Source of the DNA: Kutzneria viridogrisea | GTDB lineage: Bacteria; Actinomycetota; Actinomycetes; Mycobacteriales; Pseudonocardiaceae | Direction: 5' to 3' | Length of the DNA stretch: 64,000 nt | NCBI GenBank assembly: GCA_014138725.1 | Contig: JACJID010000006.1 | Location: 248,001-312,000, forward strand | Notes under the pieces: generated by a model | Databases searched by the model: none | The model's input: the letters and a program-made list of their open reading frames with translations, nothing else | What the model was told of the DNA's origin: nothing | Made by a program: the position numbers and the translations under genes | Shown here: positions 1-7,383 of the stretch, piece after piece | Layout: every line of letters begins with the position of its first letter | Numbering within the stretch: the first letter of the stretch is position 1

Positions 1-140
1 CACCGGCCGGGCAGCCGTCTGCCCTCGACGTACACGCCGCAGTCCACGACGTACGCCGAGAGCGGCACCGGGACCGGCGGGGTGGGGCGTTCGCCGCGGG
101 CGCGGCCGCGCAGGCCACCGAGCGAGGGCAGGCTTGGCAT
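1..140 (-). CDS. corA: CorA-family Mg2+/Co2+ transporter, N-terminal fragment
   Basis: A reading frame on the minus strand starts at an ATG (138-140) and runs off the left edge of the window, so only about 46 codons are visible. The start is supported by a GGAGG ribosome-binding site (146-150) five bases upstream. The peptide opens MPSLPSLGGLRGR and continues to SAYVVDCGVYVEGRRLPGR. From memory this matches the N-terminal cytoplasmic region of actinobacterial CorA-type magnesium transporters. The pore helices and the GMN signature lie outside the window, so the family call rests on the N-terminus alone. It is divergent from the MaoC-like gene at 418, with roughly 280 bp of shared upstream DNA. 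Confidence 0.7.
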   Translation of the reverse strand, partial: MPSLPSLGGLRGRARGERPTPPVPVPLSAYVVDCGVYVEGRRLPGR

Positions 141-417
141 CGATGCCTCCGGGTTCCACGTCTCGAACAAATGCGAGCGCGCTCCGGCCGGATCGAGAAG
201 GGCCTACCTGGAACGGGTGACGACCCTACCGGCGGGAACGCGGGTGCTACTGCATCCCAACGCGCTATCGGCACTGGACATCTGGCGTCCCTCACCTCCT
301 CGGGTCGACGGCTGTGTGCGGTGGATTCGCTCACACACCGGTTGCCGAGAGTACTCCCCGCATGGCCAGACTGTCCTCCCCGGCCGCCGAGGTCCGGGCC
401 ACATCACGGAGGTCCAC

Positions 418-921
418 GTGCAGTTCGGGCGTTACTACGAGGAGTTCGAGGTCGGCGCTGTCTACAAGCACTGGCCTGGCAAGACCGTGACCGAGTACGA
501 CGACCACCTGTTCTGCCTGCTCACGATGAACCACCACCCGCTGCACATGGACGCCAACTACGCCGAGCAGACCACCGACTTCGGCAAGAACGTGGTGGTC
601 GGCAACTACGTCTACTCGTTGCTGCTGGGCATGTCGGTGCCGGACATCTCCGGCAAGGCCATCGCCAACCTGGAGGTCGAGTCGCTGCGGCACATCGCGC
701 CGACCTTCCACGGCGACACCATCTACGGCGAGAGCGAGGTCCTGGACAAGACCCCGTCGAAGTCCAAGGACGACCGCGGCATCGTGTACGTGGAGACACG
801 CGGCTACAAGCAGGACGGCACGGTCGTCTGCGTCTACCGTCGCAAGGTGATGGTGCCCAAGCGGTCCTACGGCGAGAGCCGTGGTGGCGAGCAGCCCGGC
901 CGCCCCGAGCCGAAGAAGTGA
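418..921 (+). CDS. MaoC-family (hot-dog fold) acyl-CoA dehydratase
   Basis: This 167-aa protein belongs to the MaoC-like hydratase family, which hydrates enoyl-CoA or mesaconyl-CoA type thioesters. The GTG start at 418 is chosen because GGAGG (408-412) sits five bases before it; the open frame extends further upstream but has no recognisable homology there. The segment TMNHHPLHMDANYAE (about residues 37-51) matches the family motif that is classically D-x-N-P-x-H. Here an Asn occupies the place of the usual Asp, as I recall for the mesaconyl-CoA hydratase-like subgroup (M. tuberculosis Rv2499c type). The substrate cannot be assigned. It is followed after 3 bp by the DUF2332 gene, probably co-transcribed. 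Confidence 0.85.
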   Translation: MQFGRYYEEFEVGAVYKHWPGKTVTEYDDHLFCLLTMNHHPLHMDANYAEQTTDFGKNVVVGNYVYSLLLGMSVPDISGKAIANLEVESLRHIAPTFHGDTIYGESEVLDKTPSKSKDDRGIVYVETRGYKQDGTVVCVYRRKVMVPKRSYGESRGGEQPGRPEPKK

Positions 922-924
922 CGC

Positions 925-2040
925 ATGCCTGACCTGGTTGACCTGCGGCGGCGACTCACCGAGTTCGCCGAGCGCGAGGCGGCGGGGGTCTCCCCGCTCT
1001 ACGAACTGCTCGCGCTCGGCGCCGCCGGGGACGACGAGGTCGCCGGCCTGCTGGGCGCGGCGCGGCAGGGCTGCGCCACCCCGGCGCTGCTGCTGGCCGC
1101 GGCGCACCGGCTGCTGCAATCCGAGCCGTTCCACGAACTGTCCGGCTACTACCCGTCCCTGGGCGGTGCCTGTGGTCCCGACCAGGGCACCTGGCCGCTG
1201 TTCCGGTCCTTCGTGCTGGACCGGGCCGACCGGATGCGCGCGCTGATCGCCACCCGCGGCACCGCCAGCAACGACGTCCGCAGGGCGGCCCTGCTGTACC
1301 CGGCCGTCGCGCTGGCCGCCAAGCAGGCGAAGGCCCCGGTGGGGCTGTTGCAGGTGGGCGCGGGCGCCGGACTGCTGCTGCTGATGGACCGCTTCGGGCT
1401 GCGCTACCAGACCGAGCAGGCTGGTCAGCTCGCGGTCGGACCGGCCAAGGCTCCGCTCGGCCTGCACTGCGTGCTGGGCGTGGCCGGGGACGCCCCGCTG
1501 CCCGCGCTGCCCAAGAAGCTGCCGGTGGCCGCCCGGATCGGACTGGACCCGGCCCCGGTGGACGCCACCGACCCGGACGAGTTCGCCTGGCTGGAGGCCT
1601 GTGTCTGGGCGGACCAGCCCGAGCGGCTGCGCTGGCTGGGCATCGCCGCGGGCATGTTGCGCAAGGACCGGCCCGACCTGGTCACCGGCGACCCGGTGGA
1701 AGACCTGCCCGCGGTGGCCGCGAAGGTGCCCGCGGAGCTGCCGCTGGTGGTGTTCGACACGGACACCACGGGGCAGTGGGACGCCGACCGGCGTGCCGAG
1801 TACGTGCGGCTGCTCAGCGTGCTCTCCCAGCGCCGCCAGCTGTGGTGGGTCAGCCACGAGTCCTACCTCTCAGGCCTGGACCTGGTGCTGCCCGGCCGCG
1901 AGGACCTCGTCCCCCGGGACGGTGATCCCGTGGTGGGCACGCTGGGCCTGGTGCGGTGGGTCCAGGGCCGTCCCCAGGCGCAGGCGCTGGCCAGGACGGG
2001 GCGGCACGGGCAGCGGCTGGAGTGGCTGCCGGTCGGGTGA
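925..2040 (+). CDS. DUF2332 domain-containing protein
   Basis: This 371-aa protein matches DUF2332, a family of unknown function common in actinobacteria and some proteobacteria. Recognisable family features are the N-terminal helical region with SEPFHELSGYYPSLGG, the central glycine-rich VGAGAGLLLLMDRFGLRY segment, where a classical SAM-binding motif might be expected, and the C-terminal WWVSHESY region. The methyltransferase resemblance is a visual impression only. The ATG start lies 3 bp after the MaoC stop codon, suggesting one transcript. No signal peptide or membrane segment is visible, so it is probably cytoplasmic. Confidence 0.85.
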   Translation: MPDLVDLRRRLTEFAEREAAGVSPLYELLALGAAGDDEVAGLLGAARQGCATPALLLAAAHRLLQSEPFHELSGYYPSLGGACGPDQGTWPLFRSFVLDRADRMRALIATRGTASNDVRRAALLYPAVALAAKQAKAPVGLLQVGAGAGLLLLMDRFGLRYQTEQAGQLAVGPAKAPLGLHCVLGVAGDAPLPALPKKLPVAARIGLDPAPVDATDPDEFAWLEACVWADQPERLRWLGIAAGMLRKDRPDLVTGDPVEDLPAVAAKVPAELPLVVFDTDTTGQWDADRRAEYVRLLSVLSQRRQLWWVSHESYLSGLDLVLPGREDLVPRDGDPVVGTLGLVRWVQGRPQAQALARTGRHGQRLEWLPVG

Positions 2041-2704
2041 CCACCGCCCGGGCGACGACCGTCTGTGTCCGAGGTGTCCGGAACTGGTCCGTTCAGGCAC
2101 AGTTGGACGAGCCGCGCAGGGGCGGCGGGAGCTGCCCGGCGGGGCCGTGACCCCGGTCACGGTCACGGAGTGTTCGTGCAGCTCAGGGTCGTTGTTCTAC
2201 CCTGCGTGAGCGGGCTGCTCCGCATGGGTGTGGTGAAGGTCGCAGCCCGGTCCAGCCCTGAGCTGCGTACACCGCCTATTGCCTGGCAGGCGCCGTCCTC
2301 GGTCCCGGCTGCGCCTGACCCGGCGGTGCGGCCCGCCGGCCCCGATCGGGCGGCGGACCGTGACGGAGAGTCCCGTCTTCCCCTTCGACTCACCTGTCAC
2401 AGCAGCCTCAGCGGGCGCGGCCCGGCGCATGCCGTCGACCCGTTTGGCCCACTGGCCCTGACCTGGGAGATTGGCTCGCCGACCGGGCGAGATTGCTCCA
2501 TCCAGGTGGTAGACGCTGCCCCCTCCGCAGGGAGTAACGTGAACCTCGTTCACGGTAATGAACACGTAGCGTAGCGGGCTGCCCCTCTGCGCGCTCAGCG
2601 CTGACCCGAGTGCAGTACAAACCTCCCGAAGCTCTCCCCGGTGCGGTAAAACCTTCTCAGCGAGCATGTGAAGGCGTTGTAGGTACTGGATGGGGTTGGT
2701 CGTC
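2041..2704. other. 664-bp gene-poor interval with two dyads
   Basis: I recognise no gene here. Open frames on both strands lack a convincing ribosome-binding site or homology. Two clean dyads stand out. CCGTGACC-cc-GGTCACGG lies at 2145-2162, about 100 bp after the DUF2332 stop. CGTGAAC-ctc-GTTCACG lies at 2538-2554 and is followed by another TGAACAC half-site. The second lies about 150 bp before the small membrane-protein gene and could be a repressor site. The interval might also hold an untranslated leader or a small RNA, but nothing matched a family I know. Confidence 0.4.
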
Positions 2705-2863
2705 GTGAACCTGAAGAAGATCCTTATCTGGGCCGGGCTGGCATTGGTACTCTTCTATGTGATCAGCCAGCCGAACGGGGCCGCGGGCCTCGTCCACAAC
2801 CTCCTCGGGTCTCTTCGGGGCGGCGCGGAGGCTCTGATCACCTTCGTGCGGAACTTGTTCTAG
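2705..2863 (+). CDS. Small conserved membrane protein (52 aa)
   Basis: A short open frame encodes a peptide beginning VNLKKILIWAGLALVLFYVI: a basic N-terminus, one hydrophobic transmembrane helix (about residues 5-20), then an amphipathic tail ending ALITFVRNLF. From memory, very similar peptides start MNLKKLLLWAGIALVLFFVISQP in related actinobacteria, and they sit directly upstream of a PH-domain protein as here. I therefore chose the GTG at 2705. An in-frame ATG at 2690 would add five residues. The gene ends 25 bp before the PH-domain gene, suggesting an operon. Function is unknown. Confidence 0.7.
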   Translation: MNLKKILIWAGLALVLFYVISQPNGAAGLVHNLLGSLRGGAEALITFVRNLF

Positions 2864-2888
2864 CCGCTCGATCGGGAGGGACGTCCGC

Positions 2889-3449
2889 GTGTTCGCACCC
2901 AGGGATCCAGACGAGTACCTGCTCGGCACGGAACGTCGGGTCATCCGGGTGCGCCGGCACTGGGCATGCCTGCTGTGGGACATCTTCGAGGCGGCCGCGC
3001 TGCTCACGGCGGCCGTGCTCCTCTCCCAGTTGGTGCCCGGTGACGTGGCGATCGTGCAGAACATCCTCTGGTACGCCGCCCTGATCATCCTGCTCCGCTT
3101 CGCCTACTTCGTGATCGAGTGGTGGGTGGAGCGGATCGTGGTGACAGACAAGCGGTTCATGATGACCAGCGGGGTGTTCGTGACCAAGGTCGCGATGATG
3201 CCGGTCACCAAGGTCACCGACCTGACCTACGAGCGCAGCATGAACGGGCGCATGCTCGGGTACGGCACGCTGGTCGTGGAGTCCGCGGGTCAGATCCAGG
3301 CACTCAACAAGATCGAGTACCTGCCTCGGCCGGAAGAGGTCTACGACGCCATCTCCGAGCTGGTCTTCGGGGACAAGAAGGCGCAGGCCGAGCGGTTCTC
3401 GATGATCAAGGCCCAGCGCGCGGCCCGCGGCAAGAAGATGGTGCCCTAG
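2889..3449 (+). CDS. Bacterial PH-domain membrane protein
   Basis: This 186-aa protein has two transmembrane segments (about residues 28-47 and 57-77) followed by a bacterial PH-like domain (DUF304/bPH_2 type). The segment ERIVVTDKRFMMTSGVFVTKVAMMPVTKV, around residues 81-110, is the characteristic core. This family often carries a membrane-proximal PH fold of unknown ligand. A GGGAGG site about 10 bp upstream supports the GTG start. The C-terminus is highly basic (RAARGKKMVP). It follows the 52-aa membrane peptide closely and is followed by the PHP gene, so these probably form one transcript. Confidence 0.85.
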   Translation: MFAPRDPDEYLLGTERRVIRVRRHWACLLWDIFEAAALLTAAVLLSQLVPGDVAIVQNILWYAALIILLRFAYFVIEWWVERIVVTDKRFMMTSGVFVTKVAMMPVTKVTDLTYERSMNGRMLGYGTLVVESAGQIQALNKIEYLPRPEEVYDAISELVFGDKKAQAERFSMIKAQRAARGKKMVP

Positions 3450-3496
3450 CCCCGGCCGTTTCGTCCGAACGGCCCACGTCCTCCACACTGGACACC

Positions 3497-4357
3497 GTGC
3501 GCATCGACCTGCACGCCCACTCGAACCGCTCCGACGGCACCGACAGCCCGGCCGAACTCCTGGCCGCCGCGTCCGCCGCGGGGCTGGACGTGGTGGCGTT
3601 GACCGACCACGACACCACCGCGGGCTGGGCCGAGGCGACCTCGGCGGTACCGCCGGGGCTGCGCCTGGTGCCCGGCGCGGAGCTCTCGTGCAGCAGTGAG
3701 GACGGTCGTGGCGGCACGGTCACCGTGCACCTGCTGGCCTACCTGTTCGACCCCGCATCGCCCGCGCTGGCCGCCGAGCAGTCCAGGCTGCGCGCCGAGC
3801 GCAGGATCCGGCTTCGGCGGATGGCCGAACGGATGGCCGCCGACGGCTTCCCGATCGACGCCGACGAGGTGATGGGCAGACTGCCCGAGGACTCCCCGGC
3901 CGGTCGGCCCCACCTGGCACGAGCGTTGATCCGGGCGGGTGTGGTGTCCACCGTGGACGAGGCGTTCGCCCGCTACCTGGCCACCGACGGTGCCTACAAC
4001 GTCTCGCGCACCGACACCCCCGTGACCACCGCGATCGACATGATCGCCGCGGCGGGCGGGGTCACCGTGCTGGCTCACCCCTTCGCCCGCTCGCGCGGAC
4101 CGATCGTCACCGAGGGCGTGGTCGTCGACCTCGCCGCGCGCGGGCTGTCCGGGGTCGAGGTGGACCACCCCGACCACGACCCGGCCACCCGTGAGCGGCT
4201 GCGCGACCTCGCCGGGGAGCTGTCCCTGCTGGTCACCGGCTCCAGTGACTACCACGGCACGAACAAGGTGGTCCGGCTCGGGCAGGAGACCACCGCGCCC
4301 GACATGTTCGACGCGCTGGTGGACAAGGCCAGCGGCGCGCAGGTCGTGATCGGATGA
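3497..4357 (+). CDS. PHP-domain metal-dependent phosphoesterase
   Basis: This 286-aa protein is a stand-alone PHP-domain enzyme. Metal-binding motifs are visible in order: DLHAHSNRSDG (residues 3-13), LTDHD (about 35-39), a central Glu in PGAELSC, VLAHP (about 192-196) and SDYHGTNK near the C-terminus. These match the 3',5'-nucleoside bisphosphate phosphatase / 5'-3' exoribonuclease (YciV, RNase AM) class, although the substrate is inferred. The GTG start at 3497 places the first metal motif at the N-terminus as in relatives; the open frame continues upstream without homology. The stop overlaps the start of the MarC gene by 4 bp (ATGA), implying translational coupling. Confidence 0.88.
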   Translation: MRIDLHAHSNRSDGTDSPAELLAAASAAGLDVVALTDHDTTAGWAEATSAVPPGLRLVPGAELSCSSEDGRGGTVTVHLLAYLFDPASPALAAEQSRLRAERRIRLRRMAERMAADGFPIDADEVMGRLPEDSPAGRPHLARALIRAGVVSTVDEAFARYLATDGAYNVSRTDTPVTTAIDMIAAAGGVTVLAHPFARSRGPIVTEGVVVDLAARGLSGVEVDHPDHDPATRERLRDLAGELSLLVTGSSDYHGTNKVVRLGQETTAPDMFDALVDKASGAQVVIG

Positions 4358-4971
4358 TCTTCAACCTGACGCTGTACCTCTCCGCGACCATCACCCTGGT
4401 CGTGATCATGGACCCGCCCGGCAACATCCCGGTGTTCCTCAGCCTGGTCGGCCGCCGCAGCAAGGAGGCGCGCAACCGGGCCGCCCGGCAGGCCGTGCTG
4501 GTCTCGCTGGCGGTGATCTCGGCCTTCGCCGTCGGCGGCGAGGCGATCCTGTCCTACCTGGGCATCGGCATCCCGGCGTTGCAGGGCGCGGGCGGCCTGC
4601 TGTTGCTGCTGATCGCCCTGGACCTGCTCACCGGCAAGGGCGCCACCGAGCCCGAGGCGATGGAGGACGTCAACGTGGCGCTGGTGCCGCTGGGCACCCC
4701 GCTGCTTGCCGGACCCGGCGCCATCGCCGCCACCATCGTGTTCGTCCGGCAGGCCGACGGGCACGTGCCCTCCTACCTGGCGCTGGCCGCCGCGATCCTG
4801 ACCGTGCACCTGGTGGAGTACCTGGTGCTGCGCTACTCCGGCCTGGTCATCCGGGTGATCAAGGACAGCGGGATCGTGCTGGTCGCCAAGATCGCCGGTC
4901 TGCTGCTGGCCGCGATCGCCGTGCAGCTGATCGCCAACTCGGTGAAGGGCTTCGTCACCGGGGTCGCCTGA
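4354..4971 (+). CDS. MarC-family integral membrane protein
   Basis: This 205-aa protein matches the MarC/YchE/YhgN family, six-helix membrane proteins of unresolved transport role. The N-terminal VIMDPPGNIPVFLSL is the characteristic first-helix motif, and PLGTPLLAGPGAIA around residues 110-123 is the repeated second-half counterpart. Six hydrophobic segments can be counted. Its ATG overlaps the PHP stop codon by 4 bp. A GTG for the nuclease gene begins one base after its stop, so these three genes look like a coupled operon. The name MarC is historical and no antibiotic-resistance role is implied. Confidence 0.88.
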   Translation: MIFNLTLYLSATITLVVIMDPPGNIPVFLSLVGRRSKEARNRAARQAVLVSLAVISAFAVGGEAILSYLGIGIPALQGAGGLLLLLIALDLLTGKGATEPEAMEDVNVALVPLGTPLLAGPGAIAATIVFVRQADGHVPSYLALAAAILTVHLVEYLVLRYSGLVIRVIKDSGIVLVAKIAGLLLAAIAVQLIANSVKGFVTGVA

Positions 4972-4972
4972 G

Positions 4973-5836
4973 GTGTCGGACCCGGTGCGTACCGTGGTGG
5001 CCGTGCAGGGACAGCTCGGGTTCGACTTCATGCCGCCGAAACTGGTCAAGGTGACACCGGCCAAGCTGGCCACGTGGCAGGACTGCCGCCGCCGCTACCG
5101 GATGGCCTACCTGGACCGGCCCACCCCGGCCAGGGGGCAGGCGTGGGCGAACTACACCCTGGGCGCGGTCGTGCACAACGCCCTGCGCGCCTTCTTCGAC
5201 CTGCCGGTGGCCCGGCGCACCCCGGAGCAGGCCGCGGCACTGGTGGCCAAGCACTGGAAGTCCGACGGGTTCCGCGACGGCGAGCAGGTGGCCGAGTACC
5301 GGGACCGGGCCCAGAACTGGGCGGCGCAGTACGTGGAGGACACCGAGGTCGGCCAGGACCCGGTCGGGCTGGAGCGCTGGGTCTCCGCCCCGGTCGGCCG
5401 GATCATCGCCGAGGGCCGGGTGGACCGGATCGACCAGCGCGAGGGCGAACTGGTGATCGTGGACTACAAGACCGGCAGGCACGTGCTCACCGTGGACGAC
5501 GCGCGCGGCTCGCAGGCACTGGCCCTGTACGCGCTGGCCGCCCAGCGCACCCTGCGCCGCCCGTGCCGCCGCGTGGAGCTGCACCACCTGCCGTCCAGGA
5601 CGGTCGCCGTCTGGGAGCACACCGAGGACTCGCTGGCGCGGCACCTTGCCCGCGCCGAGCAGACGGCCGACGAGCTGTCGGCCGCAGCGGATACCCTGGC
5701 AGCCGGTGGTGACGCCGAGTTGCTGTTCCCACCGAGCACCGGGCGGCACTGCTCGTGGTGCGACTTCCGGCGCGTCTGCGCCGAGGGACAGGCCGCCGCC
5801 CCGGAGCTGGAGCCCTGGTCGATGCTGGCGCCGTGA
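4973..5836 (+). CDS. RecB-type PD-(D/E)XK nuclease with Fe-S cysteines
   Basis: This 287-aa protein is a stand-alone RecB-family exonuclease (PDDEXK_1). The catalytic core is GRVDRIDQREGELVIVDYKTG, with Asp164 and Lys166 in VDYK. Cys38 in WQDCRRRY pairs with a C-terminal CSWCDFRRVC cluster (Cys260, 263 and 269), the four-cysteine arrangement seen in AddB, Cas4 and AdnAB nucleases that bind a 4Fe-4S cluster. The GTG start is one base after the MarC stop; other in-frame GTGs lie within the next 30 bp, so the exact start is uncertain. A role in DNA end processing is a family-level inference. There are no cas genes nearby, so it is not Cas4 of a CRISPR locus. Confidence 0.85.
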   Translation: MSDPVRTVVAVQGQLGFDFMPPKLVKVTPAKLATWQDCRRRYRMAYLDRPTPARGQAWANYTLGAVVHNALRAFFDLPVARRTPEQAAALVAKHWKSDGFRDGEQVAEYRDRAQNWAAQYVEDTEVGQDPVGLERWVSAPVGRIIAEGRVDRIDQREGELVIVDYKTGRHVLTVDDARGSQALALYALAAQRTLRRPCRRVELHHLPSRTVAVWEHTEDSLARHLARAEQTADELSAAADTLAAGGDAELLFPPSTGRHCSWCDFRRVCAEGQAAAPELEPWSMLAP

Positions 5837-5857
5837 CGGACCCGGACGGGTGTGTGG

Positions 5858-6184
5858 ATGACTGAGACGATGACCAGATCCGAGTCGGCCGACGACCTCG
5901 GGCCCGAGCGCCCGCGCCGGTCCGTGCTGCGCGGGCTGAGCGGGGCGGTCACGGTCTGCGCTGTGCTGCTCGTCCTGCTGGTGCTGGCCGCGCAGGTCTA
6001 CTTCCAGCTGCGCGGCTACCCCGGTATCGGCTGGGGCAGCGTCGGTGTGCACGCCGTGGCCGCACTGCTCGCCGTGATGCTGCAACGCGTCGCCGACCGG
6101 CGCGGCGGGTTCACCTCGGCGCTGGCCTCACTCGGCGTGCTGGCCACCGTGGCCGCCGTACTGTGGATCTTCTGGTGGGCCTGA
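5858..6184 (+). CDS. Small hydrophobic membrane protein (108 aa)
   Basis: The protein has a polar N-terminus (MTETMTRSESADDLGPE) followed by three hydrophobic stretches: about residues 33-53, 65-78 and 88-106. It ends in VLWIFWWA. I do not recognise a named family. It starts 21 bp after the nuclease stop and probably belongs to the same operon. The ATG at 5858 is preferred over a GTG six bases upstream, but neither has a strong ribosome-binding site. A 21-bp-period repeat array begins 8 bp after the stop codon. Confidence 0.65.
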   Translation: MTETMTRSESADDLGPERPRRSVLRGLSGAVTVCAVLLVLLVLAAQVYFQLRGYPGIGWGSVGVHAVAALLAVMLQRVADRRGGFTSALASLGVLATVAAVLWIFWWA

Positions 6185-6192
6185 CCCCCCCC

Positions 6193-6290
6193 GCGAGTCC
6201 CGCTGAGCCGCGCGCGAGTCCCGCTGTGGGGCGGGTGAGTCCCGTTCTGCGGCACGCGAGTCCCGTCCTGCCTGTCGGACTCCTGGTTAG
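6193..6290. repeat. Array A: 21-bp-period GAGTCCCG repeats (4 units)
   Basis: The core GAGTCCCG starts at 6195, 6216, 6237 and 6258, spaced exactly 21 bp apart. A degenerate fifth copy (GACTCCTG) lies at 6278. The 13-nt spacers differ from one another, so this is a phased array of a conserved core rather than a simple tandem duplication. All units are in the forward orientation. The array lies between a plus-strand gene ending at 6184 and a minus-strand gene ending at 6465, beside the palindrome at 6358-6414. Confidence 0.9.
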
Positions 6291-6357
6291 TGGCTCGCCT
6301 CGGAACCTTGACCGTGTCTCACCGGCGACCACCCAGCCACGCCCGCCGACGCAGGTC

Positions 6358-6414
6358 GTGTCATGAAGGTGCCGTTCAGGACACCCAGTGTCCTGAACGG
6401 CACCTTCATGACAC
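6358..6414. repeat. Perfect 27-bp inverted repeat, TCATGAAGGTGCCGTT family
   Basis: Left arm 6358-6384 and right arm 6388-6414 are perfect reverse complements separated by the 3-nt loop CCA. The arm begins GTGTCATGAAGGTGCCG and ends TTCAGGACAC. It sits between two convergent genes, a position suited to a bidirectional terminator, although no U-tract follows. A second full palindrome of the same family is at 20252-20306 and a half-copy is at 59942-59968. From memory such palindromes are dispersed widely in Amycolatopsis-like genomes. Confidence 0.9.
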
Positions 6415-6464
6415 CGCAGCCTCGGCTCGGACCGGATACCAGGTCAACGATGCGCGACGCGCCA

Positions 6465-7355
6465 CTAGTCCGCGCTGAGCCAGGCCCGCCAGGTCGGCAG
6501 CAGGGTCGCCAGCAGGCCTGCGGGGTTCTCGGTGTTCGGTGAGTGCGCGGCTCCGGTCACCACGGCGAAGTCGGCGTCCAACCGGTCGGCCATGTCCCGC
6601 TGGGAGGCCACCGACCAGGCGTTGTCCTGTTCCCCGCAGATCACCAGTGCCGGGGCGCTGGCCGAACGCAGCCCGGCGGCCAGCTTGGTCACGAGGTCGG
6701 GCTCGTAGCGCAGGCCGTCGCCCATGCCGAGCAGGCCGGCGGCAGTGGAACGCACGAACCGGGTACGCCGGAACTGCTTGACCGGTTCGGGCAGCGCCAC
6801 CCAGTCCGGGCTGGCGGCGGACACCTGTTCCAGCACCTGGTAGGTGGCCTCCACCCCGCGGGCACGCAGCGTGGACTCGCAGAAGTCCAGCGCCACGCGC
6901 CGGTCGCCGGGCGGCAGTTCGGCGGGACCGGAGTCGAGCAGGGTCAGGCCGTGCACGGGGGCGTTGGCCAGCACGGCGCCGCGCACCACGAGCCCGCCAT
7001 AGGAGTGGCCGAGCAGCAGCACGCGCCTGCCGTCGGCGGTCAGCTTCGCGACCAACTCGGCGAGCACGGCGCCCAGCGCGGCCGGGCGGTACGCGGACTC
7101 CACGTCCGGGCCGGGGGACTCGTACTGCCCGGGCAGGTCGATCGCGATGACCTCGATGCCCGCGTCGGAGATCGGATCGATCAGCGGGGCGAAGTCCTCC
7201 TTGGACCCGGTGTAGCCCGGCACGAGCAGCGCGGTCGCGCCAAGGTCCGTGCCGTGCGCCGGGGCGCGCAGCCCCGCGATCGGCCCATAACGCCCCGGCA
7301 GCTCGATCCGGGCGGCGCGGTTCGGGGTCAACGGTGAGGCAGGCGCGGCGTTCAC
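6465..7355 (-). CDS. Alpha/beta-fold hydrolase
   Basis: This 296-aa protein has the alpha/beta hydrolase layout. An oxyanion-side segment LLVPGYTGSKEDF lies near residue 45, the nucleophile elbow is GHSYGG (about 118-123), an acid region is in ICGEQDN, and a likely catalytic His is in GAAHSPNTE near the C-terminus. The GTG at 7355 is the only reasonable start because the upstream gene on the same strand stops at 7384; the Shine-Dalgarno site is weak. It is probably transcribed with the beta-propeller protein and the helicase upstream of it. The substrate cannot be predicted. Confidence 0.8.
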   Translation of the reverse strand: MNAAPASPLTPNRAARIELPGRYGPIAGLRAPAHGTDLGATALLVPGYTGSKEDFAPLIDPISDAGIEVIAIDLPGQYESPGPDVESAYRPAALGAVLAELVAKLTADGRRVLLLGHSYGGLVVRGAVLANAPVHGLTLLDSGPAELPPGDRRVALDFCESTLRARGVEATYQVLEQVSAASPDWVALPEPVKQFRRTRFVRSTAAGLLGMGDGLRYEPDLVTKLAAGLRSASAPALVICGEQDNAWSVASQRDMADRLDADFAVVTGAAHSPNTENPAGLLATLLPTWRAWLSAD

Positions 7356-7383
7356 ACCGACGAGTGTGCCGTACAGCGGTGCG

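Noticed and set aside
2369-2376. Isolated GAGTCCCG copies outside arrays, such as near 2369
   Set aside because: A single 8-mer is expected by chance at this base composition; only runs at 21-bp spacing were counted.
2065-2574. Plus-strand open frame in the 2041-2704 interval
   Set aside because: No ribosome-binding site, no homology, and low-complexity basic composition; a minus-strand frame over the same DNA (2197-2667) is equally unconvincing.
3119-3496. Extension of the PHP gene upstream to 3119
   Set aside because: It would overlap 330 bp of the PH-domain gene and has no homology; the first metal motif begins right after GTG 3497.
4973-5836. Cas4 nuclease
   Set aside because: The four-cysteine RecB-type nuclease resembles Cas4, but no CRISPR or cas genes are nearby, and stand-alone RecB-family exonucleases of this length are common in actinobacteria.
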